The translations under genes and the position numbers were made by a program. DNA of 64,000 nt. It comes from Kordia sp. (GTDB taxonomy: Bacteria; Bacteroidota; Bacteroidia; Flavobacteriales; Flavobacteriaceae). Shown in pieces: positions 48,425 through 56,953 of the stretch. The notes under the pieces are model-generated. The model made no database searches, was not told where the DNA came from, and was given only the letters and a program-made list of their open reading frames with translations. Each line of letters begins with the position of its first letter. The first letter of the stretch is position 1. Location of the stretch: the NCBI GenBank assembly GCA_002733415.1, contig NVVR01000003.1:1-64000 (forward strand), in the 5' to 3' direction.

Positions 48425-48428
48425 TATT

Positions 48429-49454
48429 ATGATTTCAATTACTAAGAAGACTATAAAAAAACAAAAAAAAATGATTTTTAAATTTTTGGTGGCATTAATT
48501 ATACTGATTTTAGTTCTTTTTGTCTACCGTCAAATGAGCAATAAAAAGACAGATAAAAGGATAGATTCATATTTAATAACTAATAATCCGATAGAGTTAT
48601 ATAAAGAAGTAGAATTAACTGAGCATACAATAAATAGAGCTGGATGTAATTTGCATTTCTATCAAATCGGAGATATTAACAAACCAATGGTTTTACTTTT
48701 ACATGCTGCTTTCTCAGATCATAATAGTTTTTTTCAACAGTATCAAATTTTGTCTAAAAACTATTTGGTAGTGGGAATGGATTTAAGGGCACACGGAAAA
48801 TCTCAACCCATTGGAGATGACTTTAATTATGAAATTATTTCTGAAGATATAAAATCTATTATTGATTATTTTAATAAAGATAAAATATCACTAATTGGTG
48901 TGTCGATAGGGGGGGAGATTGTTCAAGAGTTTAATTATCAGTACCCTGAAATGTTAAAATCCGTTGTAATTGTTGGTGCTGTGTCTATTTTTAAAGATCC
49001 AGGAAGTGTTGTTAAAGCATTAAAAAAGGCTTCTATTAAGGGAGCTTCTATGTTTTCTGGTGAGCGTGTTAAAAGATTTATGGCGAGAACTATATCTGAC
49101 AGAGTCGATATAATGGCTAGGTTTTATACTGCTATTCAAACGGTAGAAGATAAAAGTTTACGGAAAATATCTCAAGCTTCGGCAGATGCCTATAGAGTAA
49201 TTAAAGATTATAAAATTAAAATCCCTGTATTATTAATGCACGGCAGTGATGAACTCGGTTTTGCTAAAACAGCTATTTCAAACTGGGCAAAAGAAATTCC
49301 TAATTGTAAATATAAAATTATAGAAGGAGCAGGTCATTTGGCTAATCAAGAAAATCCAAACGAATTTAATAAAGAAGTAATTGTTTTTTTAGACACCGTA
49401 TATGGAGACCATATTCAAAAACAAAGCACACACCATACTGCTGTATTACACTAG
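48429..49454 (+). CDS. membrane-anchored alpha/beta hydrolase
   Basis: 341 residues. The basic N-terminus leads into a single helix (~18-36, FLVALIILILVLFVY), then an alpha/beta hydrolase domain. The oxyanion region is LLLHAAFSDH, the nucleophile elbow GVSIGG (Ser ~159), the acid in MHGSDELG and His in GAGHLANQ. It differs from the hydrolase at 14031, which has HGGPG and GHSWGS. The last 53 bases overlap the phosphopantetheinyl transferase gene. The anchor suggests action at the membrane face: product maturation, release or self-protection are the candidates. The codons of GVSIGG contain a run of seven G's. Confidence 0.8.
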   Translation: MISITKKTIKKQKKMIFKFLVALIILILVLFVYRQMSNKKTDKRIDSYLITNNPIELYKEVELTEHTINRAGCNLHFYQIGDINKPMVLLLHAAFSDHNSFFQQYQILSKNYLVVGMDLRAHGKSQPIGDDFNYEIISEDIKSIIDYFNKDKISLIGVSIGGEIVQEFNYQYPEMLKSVVIVGAVSIFKDPGSVVKALKKASIKGASMFSGERVKRFMARTISDRVDIMARFYTAIQTVEDKSLRKISQASADAYRVIKDYKIKIPVLLMHGSDELGFAKTAISNWAKEIPNCKYKIIEGAGHLANQENPNEFNKEVIVFLDTVYGDHIQKQSTHHTAVLH

Positions 49455-50094
49455 TATAGATGAGGTTTCTGACCCAAAAACTTTAGATGTTTTTTTGAAG
49501 AAATTACCGTTAGAGTTGCAATTAAAAAATCAGCGTTTTAAGTTTTTAAAAGACAGACAAGCTCATGTTTTAGGACGTATGCTTTTACATAGCGGCATTA
49601 AAGCGCTTAAGAATATTGATTGTCTTAATTTAGTGAATTACAACGAATATGGTAAGCCAATAATTTCTGATTTAGATATTCATTTTAATATCAGTCATTC
49701 GGGAGAAATAGTATGTTGCGCTTTTTCAATTCAATCTAATATAGGAGTAGATGTGGAGCAAAAAAAGAATATAGATTACAAGGATTTGCTTACTTCTTTT
49801 AATAAAGAAGAACAAAACATCATAGTAAATTCTGATGATTCTTTTACAAATTTTTACAATTATTGGGTAAAGCGAGAAGCTATAATTAAAGCTGGTGGTA
49901 AAGGTTTTTTCTCGGAATATAAGGATATCAAATTTTTTGATAATCATGTTTTTTTAGAAGGAGTAAAAACGTATATAGAAAAAATTAGAATACACCATGA
50001 TTACACGGGGTATTTAGCAACTGATTTACCAGTAGATTTTATGATAGTTGAGTATCTGAATGCAGAAGAAATAGAAAAGAGTTTTGAAAAATAA
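49402..50094 (+). CDS. Sfp-type 4'-phosphopantetheinyl transferase
   Basis: 230 residues. The family motifs are all present: FNISHSGE, IGVDVEQ (metal-binding Asp/Glu), and YWVKREAIIKAGGKG (WxxKEAxxKxxGxG). It would convert the apo carrier domains of the assembly line to holo form. Start ATG 49402 lies within the end of the hydrolase gene, a 53-base overlap in another frame. A later start would cut into the N-terminal domain, so the overlap is probably real. It is the last gene of the locus. Confidence 0.92.
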   Translation: METIFKNKAHTILLYYTSIDEVSDPKTLDVFLKKLPLELQLKNQRFKFLKDRQAHVLGRMLLHSGIKALKNIDCLNLVNYNEYGKPIISDLDIHFNISHSGEIVCCAFSIQSNIGVDVEQKKNIDYKDLLTSFNKEEQNIIVNSDDSFTNFYNYWVKREAIIKAGGKGFFSEYKDIKFFDNHVFLEGVKTYIEKIRIHHDYTGYLATDLPVDFMIVEYLNAEEIEKSFEK

Positions 50095-50350
50095 TCTTTG
50101 GTTGTGTAGCTCATAAATAGAATCTATATTTTAGAGATTCACTTTATCCACTTCTTAATGTTATATTTTATTTCATCACTCAAATTTAAAAATCAATTCT
50201 AAATCTTGTTTTAAAAAGTTCGACAATAGTCCAAATTGGAGAGTACTTAAATCATGGACTTGCAATAAAAAAGCGGACACTCAGTTAAGGTAGATTTAAC
50301 CATTAATATTTTCAATTAACTCAATGAGCTTCTTCAAATCTTCATCAAAA
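50095..50350. other. right end of the island with a gene stub
   Basis: No intact gene. A weak hairpin (AGAATCT...AGATTC, 50119-50140) may end the operon. On the minus strand, 50350-50296 encodes LFDEDLKKLIELIENING then stop. It is the last ~18 residues of a protein whose upstream part is cut off exactly at the attachment repeat. The parent family cannot be named. The rest shows nothing recognisable. Confidence 0.45.
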
Positions 50351-50389
50351 AGGTTCGAATCCTGCAGGGCTCACTTAAAGACTTACTGG
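50351..50389 (+). repeat. right attachment repeat (attR)
   Basis: This is the 39-base exact copy of 2668-2706: T arm and acceptor strand of tRNA-Arg without the 5' half. It is the displaced 3' end expected at the far side of a tRNA-integrated island. Beyond it the two flanks stay similar for another ~60 bases with scattered mismatches. Confidence 0.88.
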
Positions 50390-50407
50390 TAACAGTAGGT
50401 CTTTTTT
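50379..50407 (+). terminator. original tRNA-Arg terminator
   Basis: AGACTTACTG and CAGTAGGTCT pair over 10 bp (one G-T) around GTAA, followed by T's. This stem is more complete than the one beside the intact tRNA, so it is probably the pre-integration chromosomal terminator. Confidence 0.65.
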
Positions 50408-50451
50408 GTTTTATAGGGTTTGTAGTACTTCATAAGTTATGCTAAAGGCCT

Positions 50452-50606
50452 AACGAAAATTTAATGGTTTAATTAGACAGTATTTCAAGAAAGGAAGTGA
50501 CTTTACAAATCTTATAGATTAACGAGTTAATGAAGTAGAAAGTAAGTTAGATAACAGGCCTAGGAAAAGTTATAACTATGAAAATCCTATATTTGTTATG
50601 GAATAA
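50452..50606 (+). pseudogene. IS30-type transposase C-terminal remnant
   Basis: NEN, a one-base gap, then NGLIRQYFKKGSDFTN, a stop, and VNEVESKLDNRPRKSYNYEN reproduce the conserved end of IS30-family transposases (GLIRQYFPKGTDF...LNxRPRK). It carries one frameshift and one TAA. It lies just outside the right repeat, so this tRNA-Arg locus has taken insertions on both sides. Confidence 0.75.
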
Positions 50607-50778
50607 TTATTATTTAATTTAAAAGTTGCGTTTGTGACTTGAATTCAGTGTTTACTAATTATAGTAGATAGTTTTACTCAATAAAAAGTATAGTACACTC
50701 ATTATGAGTGGTATTGTGCTTAAAGAGTCGTTAGGTTTGTAGAGGTAAACATAAACTAGCTAAACCCAAATTAAATTT

Positions 50779-52041
50779 ATGAAGAAAACATTTAAATTAT
50801 TATTAATAATACTATTAACTATTTCCTGTAATTCGAATAAGTCCCTTTTTAGTTTAAATAATCAAAATAAGAATTTAAATTATCACAGGTTATATTCACA
50901 GGGATTATTTTATGTTTATCATATGGAAAACCAAATAAAAATCACAATAAAACCGGTTTTTTTAATCCAAATGGAGAGTTGTTAACAAATAATACTTATA
51001 GTAATGCAACCGATTTTTATGGAAATTATGCAAATGTTTTAATAGATTCTTCTTATGGGTATATTAATAAGAAAGGTCTCGTGAAATTATTTAAAGAATA
51101 TGATAGAATTCATTGGTTTGATGGTGATGTTGGAGTTGCTCAAAAACATAGTAAGTTTGGTTTGATAAATAGAAGAGAAAATGTAATCAGCCCTTTAATT
51201 TATGAAGGTATTTCTTTTCCATATAAAGGTTATTTTTCTGCGAAGAAAAATAACGAGAGAATAATAATTAACAAAAAAGGGGAAGAGATAAGTTTTAAAA
51301 ATATTATTCTAGATTATAGTCCTGTTTATAAATAGAAAACAATTTATATTGATACTATTCAAGAAGGTGATAGAAAAGTGGTTAAAAGAGGAATAGTAGA
51401 TCTTAATGGACAAATAATTATAAAAGCAAAATATGATGAAATATGAAGTTTCTTTATAAGCGGGTTAATGAGAGTTGATAATAACAATAAGTCAGGTTTT
51501 GTTGATGAAAATGAAGGAATTATTATCCCTATTGAATATGATAACTTTGGTTATAAATTTCAAAATAATCTCATTTCTACTTAAAAAAAATGGTAAGTGG
51601 GGAGTTATTGACAAATAAAATAAAATAATAATACCATTTATTTATAATAAGATTGGCGCATTTAAGGAAGGGATAGCATATGTTGTTATAAATGATAAAG
51701 TTGGCTTTATAAACATGAAAATCGAAATGGTAATTAAACCAAAATTTGAAACTTATTATAGTTATGGTTTTAATGATGGGGTATCAATTTTTAAGAAAAA
51801 TAAAAAATTTGGCTTAATAAACAATAAAGGGGATGTTGTTGTTGAATCAGTATATGATTATCTAAGCCCTAATAAGAATGGAGTTTCAATAGTATCAAAA
51901 AATAAAAAGTATGGCTTAATTGATAAAAAAGGAAATATAATTATTCCTATAAAATATTTTAGACTTTATAGTAGCCCTGAAAATTATTTAAATAAGATAT
52001 ATAGAATTAAGCCTATCAGGTATTCCAAATCAGAAGTTTAA
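50779..52041 (+). pseudogene. WG-repeat lipoprotein gene, heavily disrupted
   Basis: It begins with a lipoprotein signal (LLLIILLTISCNSN). The body is a string of WG-type repeats: TGFFNPNGELL, YGYINKKGLV, FGLINRRENV, RGIVDLNGQIII, SGFVDENEGIII, VGFINMK, FGLINNKGDVV, YGLIDKKGNIII. At least four lesions exist: a frameshift near 50930, in-frame stops at ~51333 and ~51444, and further stops near 51583-51616. The 3' part 51715-52041 remains open and could be read by gene finders as a separate ORF. Intact relatives are secreted repeat proteins of unknown function. Confidence 0.8.
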
Positions 52042-52130
52042 TTCCTAGTTTAAAAGGAGATTATAGATAAATTATTGAAATGAAAGCGTATAGCTTAAAA
52101 TAAAGAAATTATATTAGCTAAAAAAATATT

Positions 52131-55100
52131 ATGAATAAAGCTATAGGGTTTTTAGTACTGTCATTCTTTTTTATTAAAGGCAATGCACAAAATTGGAAAG
52201 AATTAAAAGCTGATTATTCTGTTAATTTTTATGATGTTGTTAATGCAGCTGAAAAACATTTTGAAAACAATAAGAAAGGGAAAGGATCTGGGTGGAAAGG
52301 CTTTCAAAGATGGGTTGTTGAAAATGAATATAAATATTACCCAAGTGGAGATAGAAGTACTGTAGATCCGTATTTTGTAAAACATCAATATGAAAAATTT
52401 GCTGTAAATTCTTCAAAATTAAGCGCATTAGCTGGCTGGAAGGAATTAGGTCCTAAAAGTCCCGGTCAAATTACGGGTCATTATGCCTTTGGAATGGGTA
52501 GGGTAGCCTGTTTTTATGTAAACCCAAATGATACGCAGCGTTTATACATAGGTTCTAGAACAGGAGGGTTTTGGAAGTCTTTAGATGGAGGAACAACTTG
52601 GGCTGGAGGTTCTACGGATTTTTTAGCAGCATGTGGTGTAAATACAATTGCCGTTTCACCAACAAATCCAGATACGGTATTAATCAATATTAATAATAGT
52701 AATAATCATTATTCTCATGGTATTTATCAATCTGTAAACGGAGGAGATTCATGGGGATTAAGTAACTTTAATCCAACAAACTTAGGTTGGGGAGGTTTAG
52801 GGTCTAATAGAGAAATTTATAAAATAAAATACCACCCTACTATTGCAAATTTAATTTTTGTAGGTACTAGGGTAGGAATGTACCGATCTGCAGATAATCT
52901 AGCTTCATGGACAATTCCTGTTGCTAATGATGATTTTACAGATATTGATTTTCATCCTACCAATCCTAACATTATGTATGCTTATGCAAAAAACAATCCT
53001 AATGTAGTATATGTTTCAAATGATGCAGGTGTTACTTTTATTACTACAGCAATACCTGGGAGTGCAGGAAGCAAAGGTACAATTCAAGTTAGTACTGTTT
53101 GTCCTGACTGCGTGTATTATATGTCAGGTGATGGTTTGTGGAAATCTATAAATAATGGCGTATCGTTTGCCTTAGTGAGTACACCAAATCAATCAAATGC
53201 AGGTTTTGCGGTTAGTGACACTAATGATGATAATATTTTAGCAGGATATTTAGATGCGTTTTTTAGTACAGATGGCGGTCAAAATTTTAATCAAGTTACG
53301 TACTGGTCATTGGGTAATACTAATGGAGCAGGAAGCGGACATCAAGTAAGTTATAATACAAGTACTAATTATATTCATGCAGATTTACAAGCAGCAGAAT
53401 GTATTAATGGTGTTTTTTATGCGGTAACAGATGGCTTTTTGGTAAATAGCCCTGATAATGGGGTAAATTGGAATATTTTAAGTGAAGACATTGGTATTCG
53501 TATGAACTATAATCTTGGGGTGAGTCAATCTAATCATGATCGTACTATAGTTGGGTCGCAAGATAATGGAACTAGTGTAAATACAGAATCTGGATGGGTG
53601 GAAATGTATGGGGCGGATGGTATGGAGGGCTTGATCCAGCCTTTAAATGATGATTGGATGATTGGGAGTTGGCAGTTTGGAGGTAGGATAATAACACATG
53701 ATGCTGGGGAATCAATTTCAACTGTTACTCCGGGAGGGGAAGATGGCTATTGGATTGCACCAATATTTTATGATCCAAATGAACAAATGAAAATATATTC
53801 ATTAGCAGAAAATGTATATACAAGTGATAACTTTGGAAGTACTTGGACGAATATAGGAAGTCCTTCTTTTACAGGAACCATAAAGTTTGCTACAATTGCA
53901 GAAAACAATTCTAATATAATAGTAGCTGTTCAAAATGAAAAAATGGAACTTTCTTCTGACGGAGGTGTTTCTTGGGCTGATATAAAAGGAGCGCTACCAA
54001 ATTATTCTATTACGGATGTTGTATTTGATCCCCTTGATGATAATACAATTGTGGTAACCTATGCTAGATACCAAGTAGATAATGCAAAAGTATTTATTAC
54101 ACATGATCAAGGAGTAACATGGCAAAATATCACCTATAATTTAGGAAATATGCCTGTGCGTTCAGTAGTAATTGATCATACCGATGCTTCAACAATTTAC
54201 TTAGGTACAGAAATTGGATTGTATAAAAAAGCAATGGAAGATAATACGTGGAGTTTATATAATTCAGATTTACCAAACACGTCTATTAAAGAATTGGAAA
54301 TTATGTGGGGTTCAAATACTATTCGTGCCTCAACATGGGGTCGTGGATTATGGGAGTATGATGTATTTGGAAGAGGTACGTATCCTTCAATTACAAATAC
54401 TGAAATTAGTAGTCGAGTAACAAACGAAGCACCAAAGGAAGGTGTTGATCAATTTGTAACTTCAATTATTTCTTATGACAGTACAATTACGAGTGCTTAT
54501 GTAGAATGGTCTATCAATACGTCAACTTTTGGGAATGTAATCCCGATGAGTAATACGGCTGGTGATACATGGGTGTCAGATACTCCATTACCTGATTATC
54601 CAGTAGGAACAAAATTATTTTTTAAAGTATTTGCAGTTGGAGATAATAGTGATACAACAGAAACATACAAATTCATGTATACGGTTAAACCATTTGAGTA
54701 TTGCGCTACTTCTGGAGAATCTTCAAGTGGTAATTTATATTTATCTCAAGTAGATATTGCTGCAATGAGTAATACGAGTGTAAATGATGCATATACTTAT
54801 AATTCAGGTGCGTTAGTGGAACTGGATGTCAATCAATCTTACGCAATCACACTTACAGCAAATACAAGTTGGACAAGTAATGATTTAGGAGCTTGGATAG
54901 ATTTCAATGCAGATGGCGTATTTGAAGCTTCAGAATTAATTATTTCAGATGCCGATACAGGAAATTCTGCAACGGCTAATTTTACAGTACCTGCTAGTGC
55001 TAAAGTAAATGAAATACTTAGAATGAGAGTACGTTTAGGATATTGGGATTCTCCTGTATTTGATCCTTGTGGGACTACATTAGGAGAGGTAGAAGATTAT

Positions 55101-55388
55101 CCGGTTATGATATCAAATACTGTTTTAAGTAATACGGATTATAACGCATTAGTGGATTCGTATATACATGTTTCACCAAATCCAACTAACGGACAAATAC
55201 ATATTAAATCGGATACAGATAAAATTAATGGGGTAAAGCTATTTGACATTAGAGGAAGGTTAATTTTAGAAAAGTCAATTTATTCAAATGAATTAATCTT
55301 AAATTTAGAAGGTTTAAGTGACTCTCTTTATTTACTATCTATAGATATGGGGGGGACAACTGTAATTAAAAAAATAATTAAGCAATAA
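52131..55388 (+). CDS. T9SS-exported protein with sortilin-type beta-propeller repeats
   Basis: 1085 residues. The signal peptide ends near KGNAQ. Residues ~100-760 carry repeated BNR/Asp-box type turns (SLDGGTTW, VNGGDSWG, SNDAGVTF, SDGGVSWAD, HDQGVTWQN) typical of VPS10/glycosyl-hydrolase propellers. A beta-sandwich region (~770-870) and a GEVEDYPV domain (~890-1010) follow, the latter with WIDFNADGVFE. The end is a type A sorting signal (VSPNPTNGQIHIKS...KKIIKQ). It is therefore secreted or displayed by the type IX system. Ligand or enzyme activity is not evident. It stands alone with two terminators behind it. Confidence 0.88.
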   Translation: MNKAIGFLVLSFFFIKGNAQNWKELKADYSVNFYDVVNAAEKHFENNKKGKGSGWKGFQRWVVENEYKYYPSGDRSTVDPYFVKHQYEKFAVNSSKLSALAGWKELGPKSPGQITGHYAFGMGRVACFYVNPNDTQRLYIGSRTGGFWKSLDGGTTWAGGSTDFLAACGVNTIAVSPTNPDTVLININNSNNHYSHGIYQSVNGGDSWGLSNFNPTNLGWGGLGSNREIYKIKYHPTIANLIFVGTRVGMYRSADNLASWTIPVANDDFTDIDFHPTNPNIMYAYAKNNPNVVYVSNDAGVTFITTAIPGSAGSKGTIQVSTVCPDCVYYMSGDGLWKSINNGVSFALVSTPNQSNAGFAVSDTNDDNILAGYLDAFFSTDGGQNFNQVTYWSLGNTNGAGSGHQVSYNTSTNYIHADLQAAECINGVFYAVTDGFLVNSPDNGVNWNILSEDIGIRMNYNLGVSQSNHDRTIVGSQDNGTSVNTESGWVEMYGADGMEGLIQPLNDDWMIGSWQFGGRIITHDAGESISTVTPGGEDGYWIAPIFYDPNEQMKIYSLAENVYTSDNFGSTWTNIGSPSFTGTIKFATIAENNSNIIVAVQNEKMELSSDGGVSWADIKGALPNYSITDVVFDPLDDNTIVVTYARYQVDNAKVFITHDQGVTWQNITYNLGNMPVRSVVIDHTDASTIYLGTEIGLYKKAMEDNTWSLYNSDLPNTSIKELEIMWGSNTIRASTWGRGLWEYDVFGRGTYPSITNTEISSRVTNEAPKEGVDQFVTSIISYDSTITSAYVEWSINTSTFGNVIPMSNTAGDTWVSDTPLPDYPVGTKLFFKVFAVGDNSDTTETYKFMYTVKPFEYCATSGESSSGNLYLSQVDIAAMSNTSVNDAYTYNSGALVELDVNQSYAITLTANTSWTSNDLGAWIDFNADGVFEASELIISDADTGNSATANFTVPASAKVNEILRMRVRLGYWDSPVFDPCGTTLGEVEDYPVMISNTVLSNTDYNALVDSYIHVSPNPTNGQIHIKSDTDKINGVKLFDIRGRLILEKSIYSNELILNLEGLSDSLYLLSIDMGGTTVIKKIIKQ

Positions 55389-55435
55389 GAATTGAATTTT
55401 ATAATAAAGTTATGGAGAAAAGTAACTTTAGAAAT

Positions 55436-55464
55436 GAGGCAGTCAGCAATGACTGTCTTTTTTT
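55436..55464 (+). terminator. terminator 1 after the propeller gene
   Basis: GGCAGTCA and TGACTGTC around GCAA, followed by seven T's. It shares the core TCAGCAATG with the terminator at 6215. Confidence 0.75.
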
Positions 55465-55497
55465 GTTATTAATTATAAAGGAAAGTTATATAAAAAA

Positions 55498-55530
55498 GAA
55501 AAGCAACGTCATAAAATAACGTTGCTTTTA
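55498..55530 (+). terminator. terminator 2 after the propeller gene
   Basis: AAAAGCAACGT and ACGTTGCTTTT form a perfect stem around CATAAAATA. With A's on one side and T's on the other it is probably bidirectional. The remaining ~170 bases to the MarR promoter show nothing else. Confidence 0.7.
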
Positions 55531-55699
55531 TAGTTTAATTATTAACCCCTTAATTATAAACCATACGCAAATATATAAATTCTATTGGATTACTAGGCTT
55601 TAATTTTATTTATTATTCATTTTATGTAAATTAATTTATTTCAAAGCGTTCAAAAGTTAAATTTTTCTAAATATTTTAACTCATATTATTTATTTGCAG

Positions 55700-55720
55700 T
55701 ACATTTGTACCAACAAATGT
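55700..55720 (+). promoter_or_regulatory. -7 element and palindromic operator of the MarR-YceI operon
   Basis: ACATTTGT and ACAAATGT (55701-55720) form a perfect 8-bp inverted repeat with a four-base spacer. The same bases contain TACATTTG (55700-55707), a consensus -7 box. A dimeric repressor bound here would block polymerase, so autoregulation by the MarR protein encoded 10 bases downstream is likely. No good -33 TTG is visible. Confidence 0.7.
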
Positions 55721-55729
55721 TGTTTATAC

Positions 55730-56185
55730 ATGAGTAAGTTGTCTTCTATATTAAAAAGTGATGCGGTTTTACCTTCTTCAAAAGAGGTAGTCCTTAATTT
55801 ACTTTGTACTAGTAATTATATTGCAGAAAAATACGCTGTATTTTTTAAGCAGTTTGAAATTACTGGTCCGCAGTATAATGTGTTGCGGATTTTAAGGGGA
55901 CAAAAAGGAAATCCTGCAAATTTATCAACTATACAAGGGCGTATGGTACATAAAAACAGTAATGCAGGAAGGTTGATCGATAAGCTGCTTTTGAAAGATT
56001 TAGTGGAACGAAATACTTGTAAAGAAAACAGGAGGAAAATTGAAGTATTAATTACTCAAAAAGGACTTGATTTGTTGAGTAGTATAGATCCGGAATTGGA
56101 TGAATTAGAAAGTGAAAATTTAAAGGGGTTTACAAAAGAAGAAATGACTACTTTAAGTAAGCTATTAGAAAAATTAAGAGAATAA
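55730..56185 (+). CDS. MarR-family transcriptional regulator
   Basis: 151 residues from ATG 55730. An in-frame start at 55694 was rejected because it would put the operator and -7 box inside the gene. The winged-helix region contains GPQYNVLRILRG, NSNAGRLIDKLLLKDLVERN and ENRRKIEVLITQKG, the recognition helix and wing of MarR proteins. The flanking helices form the dimer. It lies 20 bases before a YceI gene; this pairing recurs in Flavobacteriia by my recollection. It probably represses its own operon through the palindrome at 55701. The inducing ligand is unknown. Confidence 0.9.
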   Translation: MSKLSSILKSDAVLPSSKEVVLNLLCTSNYIAEKYAVFFKQFEITGPQYNVLRILRGQKGNPANLSTIQGRMVHKNSNAGRLIDKLLLKDLVERNTCKENRRKIEVLITQKGLDLLSSIDPELDELESENLKGFTKEEMTTLSKLLEKLRE

Positions 56186-56205
56186 TTAATAACTAAATAA
56201 ATAAC

Positions 56206-56778
56206 ATGAAAACAAACACAAGTTTAAAAATTGGATTAGTAGCGGTTATCGCATTCGCATCATTTGCATTTACTTCTATTGTAAATAAAGAAGTAAAAAT
56301 AACTGAAAGTACAATTAATTGGAAAGGGTACAAAGTAGCTGGTGAGCATTCAGGAACGATTAACTTAAAAGAAGGTGTTTTATCTTTCGAAGGAGATAAG
56401 CTAGTAGGAGGTAATATTGTTATTGATATGGCTTCAATTAAAGTTACCGATATGGAAGGGGAGTATGCTGATAATTTAGCTGGACACTTAAAAGCAGATG
56501 ACTTTTTTGGGACTGAAAAATTTCCTACAGCAACATTGAAATTCACAAAATTAAGTGGTCATGGAGCACATTATCATATAACTGCTGATTTAACTATGAA
56601 AGGGATTACAAGTCCTGTAAGTTTTGAAATGAAGGTTGAAGCAAATTCTGCTACAGCTAAATTTAAGATTGACAGAACTAAATATGGTATTAAATATGGT
56701 TCAGCTAGTTTCTTTGATGATTTAAAAGATAAAGCAATATCTGATCAATTTGATATTGATGTAGCTATTAAGTTTTAA
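56206..56778 (+). CDS. YceI-family periplasmic lipid-binding protein
   Basis: 190 residues with a signal peptide (VAVIAFASFAFTSI). The YceI lipocalin-like barrel follows: STINWKGYKVAGEHSGTI at the start, then HLKADDFFGTEKFPTA, MKGITSPVSFEM and a final IDVAIKF strand. Family members bind isoprenoid or polyketide-like lipids in the periplasm and are induced by stress. It is in one operon with the MarR gene, ended by a hairpin at 56885. Although it could bind a hydrophobic metabolite, it lies outside the island and has no shown tie to it. Confidence 0.93.
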   Translation: MKTNTSLKIGLVAVIAFASFAFTSIVNKEVKITESTINWKGYKVAGEHSGTINLKEGVLSFEGDKLVGGNIVIDMASIKVTDMEGEYADNLAGHLKADDFFGTEKFPTATLKFTKLSGHGAHYHITADLTMKGITSPVSFEMKVEANSATAKFKIDRTKYGIKYGSASFFDDLKDKAISDQFDIDVAIKF

Positions 56779-56884
56779 TCCCACTAATGGTTTTAACTCC
56801 TCGTAATTAGCTTTTAACGAAAAGGAATTTTTTGTTTTATGTTTTTGCAAGCTTGTGTCGAGGAAATTGATAGATAATATATTT

Positions 56885-56911
56885 TAAAGCCGCACATTTG
56901 TGTGGCTTTTT
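56885..56911 (+). terminator. terminator after yceI
   Basis: AAAGCCGCACA and TGTGTGGCTTT-type arms close a TT-rich loop, followed by T's. Confidence 0.75.
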
Positions 56912-56953
56912 TGTTGATGTATTTTAAAGAATTAGTTATCTTGTTTTTTGAAA

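Larger units (their letters stand above)
2668..50389. mobile_element. tRNA-Arg genomic island carrying a hybrid NRPS / trans-AT PKS cluster
   Basis: The island is bounded by 39-bp direct repeats of the tRNA-Arg 3' end, with a tyrosine integrase gene just inside the left repeat. Inside are two lipoprotein genes, IS debris, and a one-direction natural-product locus. No relaxase, type IV secretion, replication or phage structural gene is visible, so it would be an integrase-driven island rather than a conjugative element or prophage. The integrase has a nonsense codon and a frameshift, so excision by its own enzyme is unlikely. The boundaries are seen directly; transfer history is inferred. Confidence 0.82.

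Noticed and set aside
2668-50389. Prophage or conjugative element
   Set aside because: No capsid, tail, relaxase, coupling protein or type IV secretion genes are present; only an integrase.
51715-52041. Independent 108-residue WG-repeat gene
   Set aside because: It continues the repeat pattern of the broken gene from 50779 and lacks a signal peptide; it is the open tail of the pseudogene.
55694-55729. Upstream start for the MarR gene
   Set aside because: The palindromic operator and -7 box would lie within the coding region.
56206-56778. YceI as the carrier of the island product
   Set aside because: It is in a separate MarR-controlled operon 6 kb beyond the right att site; no link other than lipid binding by the family.
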